From Streptomyces olivaceoviridis (GTDB taxonomy: Bacteria > Actinomycetota > Actinomycetes > Streptomycetales > Streptomycetaceae), in the NCBI RefSeq assembly GCF_014650115.1, contig NZ_BMUI01000016.1, positions 1-64,000 on the forward strand: a stretch of 64,000 nucleotides of DNA, in the 5' to 3' direction. The notes under the pieces are model-generated. The model saw only the letters and a program-made list of their open reading frames with translations, did not search any database and was not told the origin of the DNA. The translations under genes and the position numbers were made by a program. Below are positions 43,889 to 52,716 of the stretch, one piece after another; within the stretch, counting starts at the first letter, position 1, and each line of letters opens with the position of its first letter.

Positions 43889-43983
43889 GGCCTCTCCCGG
43901 AGACGACTCGGACTCGACGGTGACCTCCTTCTTATCCTCGCTCGCATGGTGGACGCGGGACCTGCCCCGCGCGGCGCGCCCGG

Positions 43984-43989
43984 TAGGCT
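43984..43989 (+). promoter_or_regulatory. -10-like TAGGCT for glyA
   Basis: TAGGCT fits TAnnnT and lies 5 bp before the riboswitch, so the transcript would begin at the aptamer. A weak CTGCCC stands 16 bp upstream. Confidence 0.5.
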
Positions 43990-43993
43990 GACG

Positions 43994-44076
43994 AGCGGGC
44001 CGTGACTGGCGCGCTGGGATGGGACGGACCATCAGGGAGCGGCCCGAGCGGGAAGAGTGCCGTGCGCCTGGGCCGA
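43994..44076 (+). ncRNA. ZTP (pfl) riboswitch upstream of glyA
   Basis: The segment carries the conserved pfl blocks in order: GGGCCGTGACTGGCG, then GGGAC...ACCATCAGGGAGCGG, then CCGTGCGCCTGGGC. ZTP riboswitches sense the purine intermediate ZTP/ZMP, which builds up when 10-formyl-THF is short, and switch on one-carbon genes such as glyA. The glyA start codon lies about 38 nt after the aptamer; with CCGGAGG as ribosome site, control is probably at translation initiation. Confidence 0.93.
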
Positions 44077-44114
44077 ACGTGAACGCTGTACGCACACCGT
44101 CCGGAGGTCCCCCG

Positions 44115-45569
44115 ATGCCCGAGAATTCCGCCTCCCTCTCCGCCGAGTCGACCGCCTTCCGTGCCGCCCTCGACGTGATCCGCGCCGTCGAGCCGCGCGT
44201 CGCCGACGCCATCGGCCAGGAGGTCACCGACCAACGCGAGATGCTCAAGCTGATCGCCTCGGAGAACTACGCCTCCCCGGCGACCCTGCTCGCGATGGGC
44301 AACTGGTTCAGCGACAAGTACGCCGAGGGCACCGTCGGCCGCCGCTTCTACGCCGGCTGCCGCAACGTCGACACCGTCGAGTCCCTCGCCGCCGAGCACG
44401 CCCGTGAACTCTTCGGCGCCCGCCACGCCTACGTCCAGCCGCACTCCGGCATCGACGCCAACCTGGTCGCCTTCTGGGCCGTCCTCGCCGACCGCGTCGA
44501 GGCGCCCTTCCTGGAGAAGGCCGGCGCCCGCCAGGTCAACGACCTGACCGAGGCCGACTGGGCCGAGCTCCGCCAGGCCTTCGGCAACCAGCGCATGCTC
44601 GGCATGTCCCTGGACGCCGGCGGCCACCTCACCCACGGCTTCCGCCCGAACATCTCCGGCAAGATGTTCGACCAGCGCTCCTACGGCACCGACCCGGCCA
44701 CCGGCCTCATCGACTACGAGGCCCTGCGTGCCCAGGCCCGCGAGTTCAAGCCGCTGATCATCGTCGCCGGCTACTCCGCGTACCCCCGGCTGGTGAACTT
44801 CCGGATCATGCGGGAGATCGCCGACGAGGTCGGCGCCACCCTCATGGTCGACATGGCGCACTTCGCCGGCCTGGTCGCGGGCAAGGTCCTCACCGGCGAC
44901 TTCGACCCGGTCCCGCACGCCCAGATCGTCACCACGACCACCCACAAGTCGCTGCGCGGCCCGCGCGGCGGCATGGTCCTGTGCGACGACTCCCTCAAGG
45001 ACCAGGTGGACCGCGGCTGCCCGATGGTCCTCGGCGGCCCGCTCCCGCACGTCATGGCCGCCAAGGCCGTAGCCCTGGCCGAGGCCCGGCAGCCCGCCTT
45101 CCAGGACTACGCCCAGCGCATCGTGGACAACTCCCGCGCCCTGGCCGAGGGCCTGATGCGCCGCGGCGCCACCCTCGTCACCGGCGGCACCGACAACCAC
45201 CTCTGCCTGATCGACGTCGCCACCTCCTACGGCCTCACCGGCCGCCAGGCCGAGGCCGCGCTGCTCGATTCCGGCATCGTCACCAACCGCAACGCCATCC
45301 CGGCCGACCCGAACGGCGCCTGGTACACCTCCGGCATCCGCATCGGCACCCCGGCGCTCACCACCCGCGGCCTCGGCACGGCGGAGATGGACGAGGTGGC
45401 GGGCCTGATCGACCGCGTCCTCAGCACCACCGAGCCGGGCACCACCAAGTCCGGCGCCCCCTCCAAGGCGGCCCACGTCCTGGACGAGAAGGTCGCCCAG
45501 GAGATCTCCCGGCGGGCGACGGACCTGGTGGCGGGTTTCCCGCTGTACCCGCAGGTCGACCTCGGCTGA
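44115..45569 (+). CDS. glyA: Serine hydroxymethyltransferase
   Basis: A 484-aa PLP enzyme that makes glycine and 5,10-methylene-THF from serine and THF. Motifs are LIASENYASPATLLAMG, YAEGTVGRRFYAGC, the PLP-lysine TTTTHKSLRGPRGG, and DNHLCLIDV. It is longer than the usual 420-aa form, with extra residues near 130-200, a type common in Streptomyces. The ATG is preceded by CCGGAGG and the ZTP riboswitch. Confidence 0.97.
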   Translation: MPENSASLSAESTAFRAALDVIRAVEPRVADAIGQEVTDQREMLKLIASENYASPATLLAMGNWFSDKYAEGTVGRRFYAGCRNVDTVESLAAEHARELFGARHAYVQPHSGIDANLVAFWAVLADRVEAPFLEKAGARQVNDLTEADWAELRQAFGNQRMLGMSLDAGGHLTHGFRPNISGKMFDQRSYGTDPATGLIDYEALRAQAREFKPLIIVAGYSAYPRLVNFRIMREIADEVGATLMVDMAHFAGLVAGKVLTGDFDPVPHAQIVTTTTHKSLRGPRGGMVLCDDSLKDQVDRGCPMVLGGPLPHVMAAKAVALAEARQPAFQDYAQRIVDNSRALAEGLMRRGATLVTGGTDNHLCLIDVATSYGLTGRQAEAALLDSGIVTNRNAIPADPNGAWYTSGIRIGTPALTTRGLGTAEMDEVAGLIDRVLSTTEPGTTKSGAPSKAAHVLDEKVAQEISRRATDLVAGFPLYPQVDLG

Positions 45570-45585
45570 AACGCCCCCGGAAGAG

Positions 45586-45634
45586 GCGCGGGGAACCGCG
45601 CGAGCCACCACAGGCGGCCCGCGGTTCCCCACGC
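45586..45634 (+). terminator. Terminator after glyA containing the dispersed 18-bp element
   Basis: An 11-bp perfect stem GGGGAACCGCG (45590-45600) and CGCGGTTCCCC (45620-45630), extendable by 4 bp with one mismatch. The left side holds GCGCGGGGAACCGCGCGA (45586-45603), also found at 38657-38674. Confidence 0.7.
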
Positions 45635-45670
45635 ACCGAACCCGTCAAACTCTCTGCGACAATAAAAAGC

Positions 45671-46681
45671 ATGGCTGACCGACCTCGCGTGCTCTCCGGC
45701 ATCCAGCCCACGGCTGGCTCGTTCCACCTCGGCAACTACCTCGGCGCCGTCCGCCAGTGGGTGGCCCTCCAGGAGTCCCACGACGCGTTCTACATGGTCG
45801 TCGACCTGCACGCGATCACGGTCCCGCAGGACCCGAAGGAGCTGCGCGCCAACACCCGGCTCGCCGCCGCCCAGCTGCTGGCCGCCGGACTGGACCCGGA
45901 CCGCTGCACGCTCTTCGTGCAGAGCCACGTCCCCGAGCACGCCCAGCTCGCCTGGATCATGAACTGCCTCACCGGCTTCGGCGAGGCCAGCCGCATGACC
46001 CAGTTCAAGGACAAGTCCGCCAAGCAGGGGGCCGACCGCGCCTCCGTCGGCCTCTTCACGTACCCGATCCTCCAGGTCGCGGACATCCTGCTGTACCAGG
46101 CGGGCGAGGTGCCCGTGGGCGAGGACCAGCGCCAGCACATCGAGCTGACCCGCGACCTCGCCGAGCGCTTCAACGGCCGCTTCGGCGACACCTTCACGAT
46201 CCCGAAGCCGTACATCCTCAAGGAGACGGCGAAGATCTACGACCTCCAGGACCCGACGGTCAAGATGAGCAAGTCGGCGTCCACGCCGAAGGGCCTCATC
46301 AACCTCCTCGACGAGCCGAAGACCACGGCCAAGAAGGTCAAGAGCGCGGTCACCGACACGGACACGGTGATCCGCTACGACGTCGAGACCAAGCCGGGCG
46401 TCTCCAACCTCCTCACCATCTACTCCACGCTCACCGGCAAGACCGTCGCGGAGCTGGAGCAGGAGTACGAGGGCAAGATGTACGGCGCGCTCAAGACGGA
46501 CCTCGCCGACGTCATGGTCGAGTTCGTCACGCCGTTCCGCGAGCGCACCCAGCAGTACCTGGACGACTCCGAGACGCTGGACGCGGTCCTCGCCAAGGGC
46601 GCCGAGAAGGCGCGCGCCGTCGCCGCCGAGACCCTCGCGCAGGCGTACGACCGCGTGGGCTTCCTCCCGGCCAAGCACTGA
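45671..46681 (+). CDS. trpS: Tryptophanyl-tRNA synthetase
   Basis: A 336-aa class I aminoacyl-tRNA synthetase that charges tRNA-Trp. It shows PTAGSFHLGNYLGA (HIGH-type motif), MVVDLHAITV, GEDQRQHIELTRDLA and KMSKSAS. No purine-rich ribosome site precedes the ATG; instead an AT-rich stretch with a GACAAT hexamer lies 7 nt before it, which may indicate a leaderless mRNA. Confidence 0.97.
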   Translation: MADRPRVLSGIQPTAGSFHLGNYLGAVRQWVALQESHDAFYMVVDLHAITVPQDPKELRANTRLAAAQLLAAGLDPDRCTLFVQSHVPEHAQLAWIMNCLTGFGEASRMTQFKDKSAKQGADRASVGLFTYPILQVADILLYQAGEVPVGEDQRQHIELTRDLAERFNGRFGDTFTIPKPYILKETAKIYDLQDPTVKMSKSASTPKGLINLLDEPKTTAKKVKSAVTDTDTVIRYDVETKPGVSNLLTIYSTLTGKTVAELEQEYEGKMYGALKTDLADVMVEFVTPFRERTQQYLDDSETLDAVLAKGAEKARAVAAETLAQAYDRVGFLPAKH

Positions 46682-46830
46682 GGCGTACGACCGCACGGGT
46701 CCGCGCGGGCAGAGCGCTGCACATCACTTCCGCCGCGCCTGCCCGAAGGACATCCGTGGCCGTACAGTCGATAGCCGACGGCCGGGACGAGACGGCCGAG
46801 AAGACGACAGACGCGACGACAGGAGATGAC

Positions 46831-47415
46831 GTGGGGACCGTAACGATCGGCGTGTCGATCGCGGTCCCGGAGCCTCACGGCAGCCTGCTCCAGGAGCGGC
46901 GCGCGGGCTTCGGCGACGCCGCGGCTCACGGCATCCCCACGCACGTCACGCTGCTGCCGCCGACCGAGGTGGACGAGGCCGACCTGCCGGCGATCGACGC
47001 ACACCTGTCCGAGGTCGCCACCGCGGGCCGGCCGTTCCCGATGCGGCTGTCCGGCACCGGCACCTTCCGGCCCCTGTCACCGGTGGTCTACGTGCGGGTC
47101 GTCGAGGGCGCCGACGCGTGCGCCTGGCTCCAGCAGCACATCCGGGACGCCTCCGGGCCGGTGGCGCGCGAGTTGCAGTTCCCCTACCACCCGCACGTCA
47201 CCGTCGCGCACGGCATCGACGACGCGGCCATGGACCGCGCCTTCGAGGAACTGGCTCGGTTCGAGGCCGAGTGGCCGTGCACCGGTTTCGCGCTGTACGA
47301 GCAGGGCGCCGACGGCGTCTGGCGCAAGCTGCGCGAGTACGCCTTCGGGGGGCCCGTGGTACCGCCGCAGCCGGGCCACGCGGAAGTGGAACGGGGCACG
47401 ATCGCCAGCCGTTAG
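46831..47415 (+). CDS. 2'-5' RNA ligase family protein (2H phosphoesterase)
   Basis: A 194-aa protein with the paired catalytic motifs HVT in PTHVTLLPP and HVT in HPHVTVAHG. The family includes 2'-5' RNA ligases and cyclic phosphodiesterases; the exact substrate is unknown. The GTG at 46831 is favoured because AGGAGA lies close upstream; earlier GTGs would add a charged lead. Its stop codon overlaps that of the convergent gene. Confidence 0.88.
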   Translation: MGTVTIGVSIAVPEPHGSLLQERRAGFGDAAAHGIPTHVTLLPPTEVDEADLPAIDAHLSEVATAGRPFPMRLSGTGTFRPLSPVVYVRVVEGADACAWLQQHIRDASGPVARELQFPYHPHVTVAHGIDDAAMDRAFEELARFEAEWPCTGFALYEQGADGVWRKLREYAFGGPVVPPQPGHAEVERGTIASR

Positions 47416-48167
47416 GCCATCAACCAGCGGTACACCGCGCGGGGCGCATGCCGCAGGGCCGTCATCAGCGGGCGGAGCGCACCCGGCACCCACACCGTCT
47501 CCGAGCGGCGGCGCAGGCCCAGTTCGATGGCCGTGGCGACCGCCTCCGGTGTGCTGGCGAGCGGTGTCCGCGTCCCGGCGGCCGGATGTCCCGTCCGCAC
47601 GGACCCGGGACGTACGACCATGACGTGGACGCCGGTGCCGTGCAGGGCGTCGCCGAGGCCCTGGGCGAAGACGTCGAGACCGGCCTTGCTGGAGCCGTAG
47701 ATGAAGTCGGCGCGGCGGGCGCGTTCGGCGGCGGCGGAGGACAGCACGACGAGGGAGCCGTGGCCCTGGCCCTGCAAGGCGCGCCCGGCGACCAGGCCGG
47801 CCGAGACGGCCCCGGTGTAGTTGGTCTGGGCGACCCGCACCGCCCGCACCGGGTCGCGCTCGTCGTGTGCCTGGTCGCCGAGGATGCCGAAGGCGAGCAG
47901 CACCATGTCGACGGGCCCGTCGGTGAACACCTTGCCGAGGACGGCCTCGTGGGACTCGGGATCGAGCGCGTCGAAGGCGACGGTGTGCACGTCCGCGCCG
48001 AGCGCGCGCAGGCTCCCGGCGGCGTTCTCCAGCGCCAGGGAGGGGCGGCCCGCCAGCCACACCGTGCGGGTGCGGCGGGCGATCAGCCGGCGCGCGGTGG
48101 CCAGCGCGATCTCGGACGTGCCGCCGAGGACGAGCAGGGACTGGGGAAGAGCGGTGGCGTCCTTCAT
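47412..48167 (-). CDS. Decaprenylphosphoryl-ketoribose reductase-like SDR (DprE2-type)
   Basis: A 251-aa short-chain dehydrogenase with VLGGTSEIALATARRL at the nucleotide site and catalytic Tyr/Lys in YGSSKAGLD. The pattern matches DprE2, which in mycobacteria performs the second step of decaprenylphosphoryl-arabinose formation. No DprE1 gene is in the window and Streptomyces lacks arabinogalactan, so the natural substrate may be another polyprenyl sugar. The start MKDATALP is chosen because the SDR domain begins right after it. Confidence 0.82.
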   Translation of the reverse strand: MKDATALPQSLLVLGGTSEIALATARRLIARRTRTVWLAGRPSLALENAAGSLRALGADVHTVAFDALDPESHEAVLGKVFTDGPVDMVLLAFGILGDQAHDERDPVRAVRVAQTNYTGAVSAGLVAGRALQGQGHGSLVVLSSAAAERARRADFIYGSSKAGLDVFAQGLGDALHGTGVHVMVVRPGSVRTGHPAAGTRTPLASTPEAVATAIELGLRRRSETVWVPGALRPLMTALRHAPRAVYRWLMA

Positions 48168-48252
48168 GACAGCCGACCGTATCGCCCGTATATGACCGTT
48201 CTGCCGGAGAAACGCGGTGTTGACGTCCATGGGCAGCGGGCACAGTCGGATC

Positions 48253-49164
48253 ATGGACTGGCTGAAGAGGCTCCCCGGCATCGGGCCGATCGTCACCCGG
48301 CTGATGCTCACGCACGCGTGGCGGTGCTACGAGCGGCTGGACCGGGTGAAGTGGGCCAGGCTCGCCGCCGCCATGACGTTCGTCAGCTTCGTGGCGCTGT
48401 TCCCGCTGCTGACCGTGGCCGCCGCGATCACCGCCGCCACGCTCGGCCCGTCCCGCCAGAAGACCGTGGAGCACCGGATCGCCGACCAGTTCCCGGGTCT
48501 CGCCGACCAGTTGGACCTCACCTCCCTGGTGCAGAACGCGGGCACGGTCGGTGTCATCGCGGGCGCGGTCCTGCTGTTCACGGGCATCGGCTGGGTCGGT
48601 CAGGTGCGGGACTGCCTGCGCGCGGTGTGGGAGCTGCCGGACCGCGAGGAGAACCCGGTCGTCACCAAGGCCAAGGACGCGGTCATCCTGCTGGGCTTCG
48701 GCGGCGCCCTGCTGGTCACCCTCGCCGCGTCCACCCTCGCCTCGGCCGCCGTCGGCCTGGTCTCCCGGCAGATCGGCCTGGACGAACACAGCTGGGGCAG
48801 CGTCCTGTTGCGGATCGCCGCGTTCGCCGTCGCCGTGCTCGCCGACTTCCTCGTCCTGCTCTACGTCCTGACCCTGCTGCCCGGGGTCGAGCCGACGCGC
48901 CGCCGCCTGCTGGTCGCCGCGCTGCTCGGCGCGATCGGCTTCGAACTGCTGAAGCTGCTCCTCAGCGGCTACATCCAGGGGGTCGCCGCGAAGAGCATGT
49001 ACGGCGCGTTCGGCGTCCCCGTGGCACTGCTGCTGTGGATCAACTTCACGGCCAAACTGGTCCTGTTCTGCGCCTCCTGGACGGCGACGCCGAGCAAGGA
49101 GGCGGCGGGGCTCAGGGACGCGCCCGACGGCGCATCAGGTCCGGCAGCGGCCACCGGCGGTTGA
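48253..49164 (+). CDS. YihY/virulence factor BrkB family membrane protein
   Basis: A 303-aa polytopic membrane protein of the YihY family, with AAAMTFVSFVALFPLLTVAAAITAA, GVIAGAVLLFTGIGWVGQVRDCLRAVW and YGAFGVPVALLLWINFTAKLVLF. Six or so membrane segments are expected; the role is unknown, and older claims of RNase activity were withdrawn for this family. Its last 53 bp overlap the convergent carboxypeptidase gene. Confidence 0.9.
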   Translation: MDWLKRLPGIGPIVTRLMLTHAWRCYERLDRVKWARLAAAMTFVSFVALFPLLTVAAAITAATLGPSRQKTVEHRIADQFPGLADQLDLTSLVQNAGTVGVIAGAVLLFTGIGWVGQVRDCLRAVWELPDREENPVVTKAKDAVILLGFGGALLVTLAASTLASAAVGLVSRQIGLDEHSWGSVLLRIAAFAVAVLADFLVLLYVLTLLPGVEPTRRRLLVAALLGAIGFELLKLLLSGYIQGVAAKSMYGAFGVPVALLLWINFTAKLVLFCASWTATPSKEAAGLRDAPDGASGPAAATGG

Positions 49165-50359
49165 CCAGGAACGCCCCGCCCCCGAGCAGCACCAGCAGCC
49201 CGCCCGCGACGGCCAGGGCGATCCCGACCCCGCTGGAGCCGGACGCGGCGGTGGCGCTCGCCACGGGCTTCGACCCCGGCCCGCCGGACCCGGCCGCCTG
49301 CCCCGGGTCCTGCGCGGCGGACGTGCTCGGGCCGGGCTGCGGGGCCGTCGAGGAGGCGCTCTTCGGCGGCACCAGTTCGCCCACCGCGTTGACCTTGCCG
49401 ACGGCCTGGAAGCCCCAGTCGAACAGCTTGGCGGTCTCCTTGTAGACCTCGTTGTGCTCGTGCTTCTCCGGGTTCATCACCGTGACGAGCAGCACCTTGC
49501 CGTTCCGCTCGGCGACCCCGGTGAAGGTGGCGCCCGCGTGCGTGGTGTTGCCGTTCTTCACGCCCGCGATGCCCTGGTAGACGGGGACGTCGGTGTCGCC
49601 GCTCAGCAGCCGGTTGGTGTTCCGGATCTCGGCGGAGCCGAACGTCGCGCTCACCGTCGAGCAGTAGTCGCGGAAGTCCTTCTTCTGCAACCCGGAGCGG
49701 GCGAACAGCGTCAGGTCGTACGCCGACGACACCTGTCCCGGCGCGTCGTAGCCGTCCGGCGAGACCACGTTCGTGTCCAGGGCCTGGAGTTCCTCGGCGT
49801 GGTCCTGCATGTCCTGGACGGTCTGCTTGACGCCGCCGTTCATCTGGGACAGCACGTGCACGGCGTCGTTGCCCGAGCGCAGGAAGACCCCGAGCCACAG
49901 GTCGTGGACGGAGTAGGTGGCGCCCTCCTTTATCCCGACCACGCTGGAGCCGACGCCCACGCCCTTGAGGTCCGACGCCGCCACCTTGTGCTCGGTGCTC
50001 TGGGGGAACCGGGGCAGCACGGTGTCCGCGAACAGCATCTTCAGCGTGCTCGCCGGGGGCAGCCGCCAGTGCGCGTTGTGCGCGGCGAGGACCTCCCCGG
50101 ACTCGGCGTCGGAGACGATCCAGGAACGGGCGGTGAGGTCCTTGGGCAGGACCGGCACACCGGGGGCGAGGTTGACCTGAGTGCCGGGCATGCCGAGCCG
50201 GGCGCCGCCCACGGTGGACATCCGGGCCGGGGGCGTGGCCGTCGGACTCGTCGAGGGGGTCGGCGCGGCGAGGGCGGCGGGCGCGGTGACGGACAGGGAC
50301 AGCAGGGTGGCGGAGGTGACCAGCAGGGATCGCCTGACGGTCGTGTTCGGTGCGGGCAC
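49112..50359 (-). CDS. D-alanyl-D-alanine carboxypeptidase (penicillin-binding protein, S11)
   Basis: A 415-aa secreted, membrane-anchored peptidase that trims the terminal D-Ala from peptidoglycan stems. The signal sequence lies at residues 8-33. The active site is SxxK in PASTLKML, then SGN in LRSGNDAVH, and KNG in VKNGNTTHAG in place of KTG. A Pro/Ser/Gly linker precedes a C-terminal membrane segment (IALAVAGGLLVLLGGGAFLV). No ribosome site is clear at the GTG, so the start is tentative. Confidence 0.92.
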   Translation of the reverse strand: MPAPNTTVRRSLLVTSATLLSLSVTAPAALAAPTPSTSPTATPPARMSTVGGARLGMPGTQVNLAPGVPVLPKDLTARSWIVSDAESGEVLAAHNAHWRLPPASTLKMLFADTVLPRFPQSTEHKVAASDLKGVGVGSSVVGIKEGATYSVHDLWLGVFLRSGNDAVHVLSQMNGGVKQTVQDMQDHAEELQALDTNVVSPDGYDAPGQVSSAYDLTLFARSGLQKKDFRDYCSTVSATFGSAEIRNTNRLLSGDTDVPVYQGIAGVKNGNTTHAGATFTGVAERNGKVLLVTVMNPEKHEHNEVYKETAKLFDWGFQAVGKVNAVGELVPPKSASSTAPQPGPSTSAAQDPGQAAGSGGPGSKPVASATAASGSSGVGIALAVAGGLLVLLGGGAFLVNRRWPLPDLMRRRARP

Positions 50360-50450
50360 GAGCGAGAACGTACCCGTACCCGAGCGCGAAGTCCCACGTC
50401 CCCTCCCACCCCCGACAAGGAACCGGACACGGGACGGCGATACTGGACCC

Positions 50451-50690
50451 ATGAAGCTCAGCCGCCCGGTGTCCTGGTTCCTGCTCGTGTTCGGGGTGTG
50501 GTCCTGGGTCATCTGGGTCACTTTCGTCAAGAACCTGGTCAAGGACAGCAGCGGGCTCGCCTTCGACGACGGTCACCCGACCGCGTACTTCTGGGTGCAT
50601 CTGCTGCTGGCGGTCGTCTCCTTCGTATGGGGGACGGCCATCGGGGTCATCGGGTTGCGCGGTCTGCGCGCACTGCGCCGGAATTCATAG
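50451..50690 (+). CDS. Small two-helix membrane protein (SCO4848-like)
   Basis: A 79-aa protein with two membrane segments (SWFLLVFGVWSWVIWVTFV and FWVHLLLAVVSFVWGTAIGVIGL) and a basic end. It resembles a conserved Streptomyces protein next to D-Ala-D-Ala carboxypeptidase genes. Its start is 92 bp from the divergent carboxypeptidase start. Function unknown. Confidence 0.8.
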   Translation: MKLSRPVSWFLLVFGVWSWVIWVTFVKNLVKDSSGLAFDDGHPTAYFWVHLLLAVVSFVWGTAIGVIGLRGLRALRRNS

Positions 50691-50706
50691 CGGGGGACCG
50701 GTCGGG

Positions 50707-52485
50707 GTGGTCATCGTCTTCGCGCTCGTCGCACTGGCCGTCCCGGCCGTCGTGGCGGGCCTGCACTGGTACGTGTGGCGGCGCCTGGTCCGCGACACCA
50801 CGCGGGGTCCGGGCCCCGCCCGCCGCGCCGGCACCGCGGTGTTCGTCGCCGGCCCGGTCCTGATGGTCGGAGCCCTGGTCGCCGAACGCGCGGGCGCCCC
50901 CTTCTGGCTCCAGCGCACCCTGGCCTGGCCGGGCTTCCTGTGGATGGCCCTCGCGCTGTACCTGCTCCTGGCGGTCCTGGCGACCGAGGTCGCACGCCCC
51001 CTCCTCACCCGCCTGCCCCGACGCCCCACGGCTCCGCCCACAACCGGCCCCACCCGGGCCGGAGCGGCTTCGCCTGCGGCCGGTTCGAACCGGGCCGCGG
51101 CGACTTCGCCCGTCACCGGTTCGAGCCCGGACTCCGTGGCTTCGCCTGTGGCCGGTTCGAGCCCGGACGCCGACGCGTCTCCTGCCGGCGGTTCGAACCG
51201 GGCCGCGGCGACTTCGCCCGTCACCGGTTCGAGCCCGGACTCCGTGGCTTCGCCTGTGGCCGGTTCGAGCCCGGACCCCGGCGCGTCTCCTGTCTGCGGT
51301 TCGAGCCCGGATGCCGTGGGCTCGCTTGTCGGCGGTTCGAGCGGGGACGCGGTGGGCTCGCCTCCCAGCGGTCCGAGCCCGGACTCCGTGGCTTCGCCTG
51401 TGGCCGGTTCGAGCCCGGACCCCGGCACGTCTCCTGTCGGCGGTTCGAGCCCGGATGCCGTGGGCTCGCTTGTCGGCGGTTCGAGCGGGGACGCGGTGGG
51501 CTCGCCTCCCACCCACCCGAGCCCCGACCCCGTGGCCTCGCCTCCCACCCACCCGAGCCCCGACCCCGTGGCCTCGGCTCCCGGCCGTCCGAGTCGGGGG
51601 ACGGGGGTCCAGGCGGCGGAGTCCCCTGGGACGGCCGGCGCGGCACCGGGCGGCCGGGAACCCACCCGGCGCCTCGTCGTCTCCCGCCTCCTCGCCGGCG
51701 CGGCCACCACCGCCGCCGTGGCGACAGTCGGCCACGGAACCTACGGAGTCCTCAAGGGCCCCCGGGTCAAACGTGTCACCGTACCGCTGGCCAAACTCCC
51801 GCGAGCAGCCCACGGCTTCCGCATAGCCGTCGTCAGCGACATCCACCTCGGCCCCGTCCTCGGCCGAGGCTTCGCACAGCGGGTCGTCGACACGGTCAAC
51901 GCCACCCGGCCGGACCTGATCGCGGTCGTCGGCGACCTGGTCGACGGCAGCGTCAAGGACCTCGGCCCGGCCGCCGCCCCCCTCGCCCGGCTCAGCGCCC
52001 GCCACGGCGCGTACTTCGTCACGGGCAACCACGAGTACTTCTCCGGCGCCGAGCAGTGGATCGAAGAGGTCCGCGACCTCGGCCTGCACCCGCTCCAGAA
52101 CGCCCGCACCGAGCTGCCGTACTTCGACCTGGCCGGCGTCAACGACGTCCAGGGCGAGAGCGAGGGCCAGGGCCCGGACTTCGCCAGGGCACTCGACGAC
52201 CGGGACCCGGCACGCGCGTGCGTGCTGCTCGCCCACCAGCCGGTGCAGATCCACGAGGCCGTACGCCACGGCGTCGACCTCCAGCTCTCCGGCCACACCC
52301 ACGGCGGCCAGCTCTGGCCCGGCAGCCTCCTCGCCGCCGCGGCCAACCCGACGGTCGCCGGTCTCGACCGCTACGGCGACACGCAGTTGTACGTCAGCAG
52401 GGGCGCGGGCGCCTGGGGACCGCCCACGCGCGTGGGGGCGCCGTCGGACGTGACGGTGATCGAACTGGCCGCCAAGCGCGCATGA
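50707..52485 (+). CDS. Membrane-anchored metallophosphoesterase with 12-aa repeat region
   Basis: A 592-aa protein. The N-terminal 100 residues hold about three membrane segments. Residues 122-289 are fourteen 12-aa repeats of the SPVAGSSPDSVA type. A hydrophobic segment near 325-345 follows, then a calcineurin-like phosphoesterase domain with DIHLG, GDLVDG, GNHEY and GHTHGGQ metal-binding motifs. Relatives without the repeat hydrolyse UDP-sugars or other phosphoesters at the membrane. The GTG start lies 17 bp after the upstream stop. Confidence 0.9.
   Translation: MVIVFALVALAVPAVVAGLHWYVWRRLVRDTTRGPGPARRAGTAVFVAGPVLMVGALVAERAGAPFWLQRTLAWPGFLWMALALYLLLAVLATEVARPLLTRLPRRPTAPPTTGPTRAGAASPAAGSNRAAATSPVTGSSPDSVASPVAGSSPDADASPAGGSNRAAATSPVTGSSPDSVASPVAGSSPDPGASPVCGSSPDAVGSLVGGSSGDAVGSPPSGPSPDSVASPVAGSSPDPGTSPVGGSSPDAVGSLVGGSSGDAVGSPPTHPSPDPVASPPTHPSPDPVASAPGRPSRGTGVQAAESPGTAGAAPGGREPTRRLVVSRLLAGAATTAAVATVGHGTYGVLKGPRVKRVTVPLAKLPRAAHGFRIAVVSDIHLGPVLGRGFAQRVVDTVNATRPDLIAVVGDLVDGSVKDLGPAAAPLARLSARHGAYFVTGNHEYFSGAEQWIEEVRDLGLHPLQNARTELPYFDLAGVNDVQGESEGQGPDFARALDDRDPARACVLLAHQPVQIHEAVRHGVDLQLSGHTHGGQLWPGSLLAAAANPTVAGLDRYGDTQLYVSRGAGAWGPPTRVGAPSDVTVIELAAKRA
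51070..51573 (+). repeat. Fourteen 36-bp in-frame tandem repeats
   Basis: Exactly 14 units of 36 bp, each encoding 12 residues starting Ser-Pro or Ser-Leu. Units 1-2 and 4-5 are near identical; units 6-8 match units 10-12, showing a higher-order 144-bp duplication. A partial fifteenth unit (SAPGRPS) follows. Confidence 0.95.
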
Positions 52486-52716
52486 GCCGCGGAACGCGCC
52501 GAGCCGCCCCCCCGTTCGAGCGGGACCGCTCCCACGCCTGTGGAGGAGCTGTGAAACCCGGCGGAAACAACACCTCGGTAAGTTCTTTCACAACTGGTCA
52601 GAAAGCCCTTCCCCGCGGTGAAACCGGTGTGATTAGGTGAGCCGCGCCACTTAGGGGAGTGGCCGATTCATGCTGGCCAGGGGTAGGGCCTCGACGGGCC
52701 TGGGGAGGGCACCACC

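Noticed and set aside
51070..51573. 36-bp repeats considered as a CRISPR array
   Set aside because: The units are directly adjacent with no unique spacers, stay in frame in a gene, and no cas genes are near.
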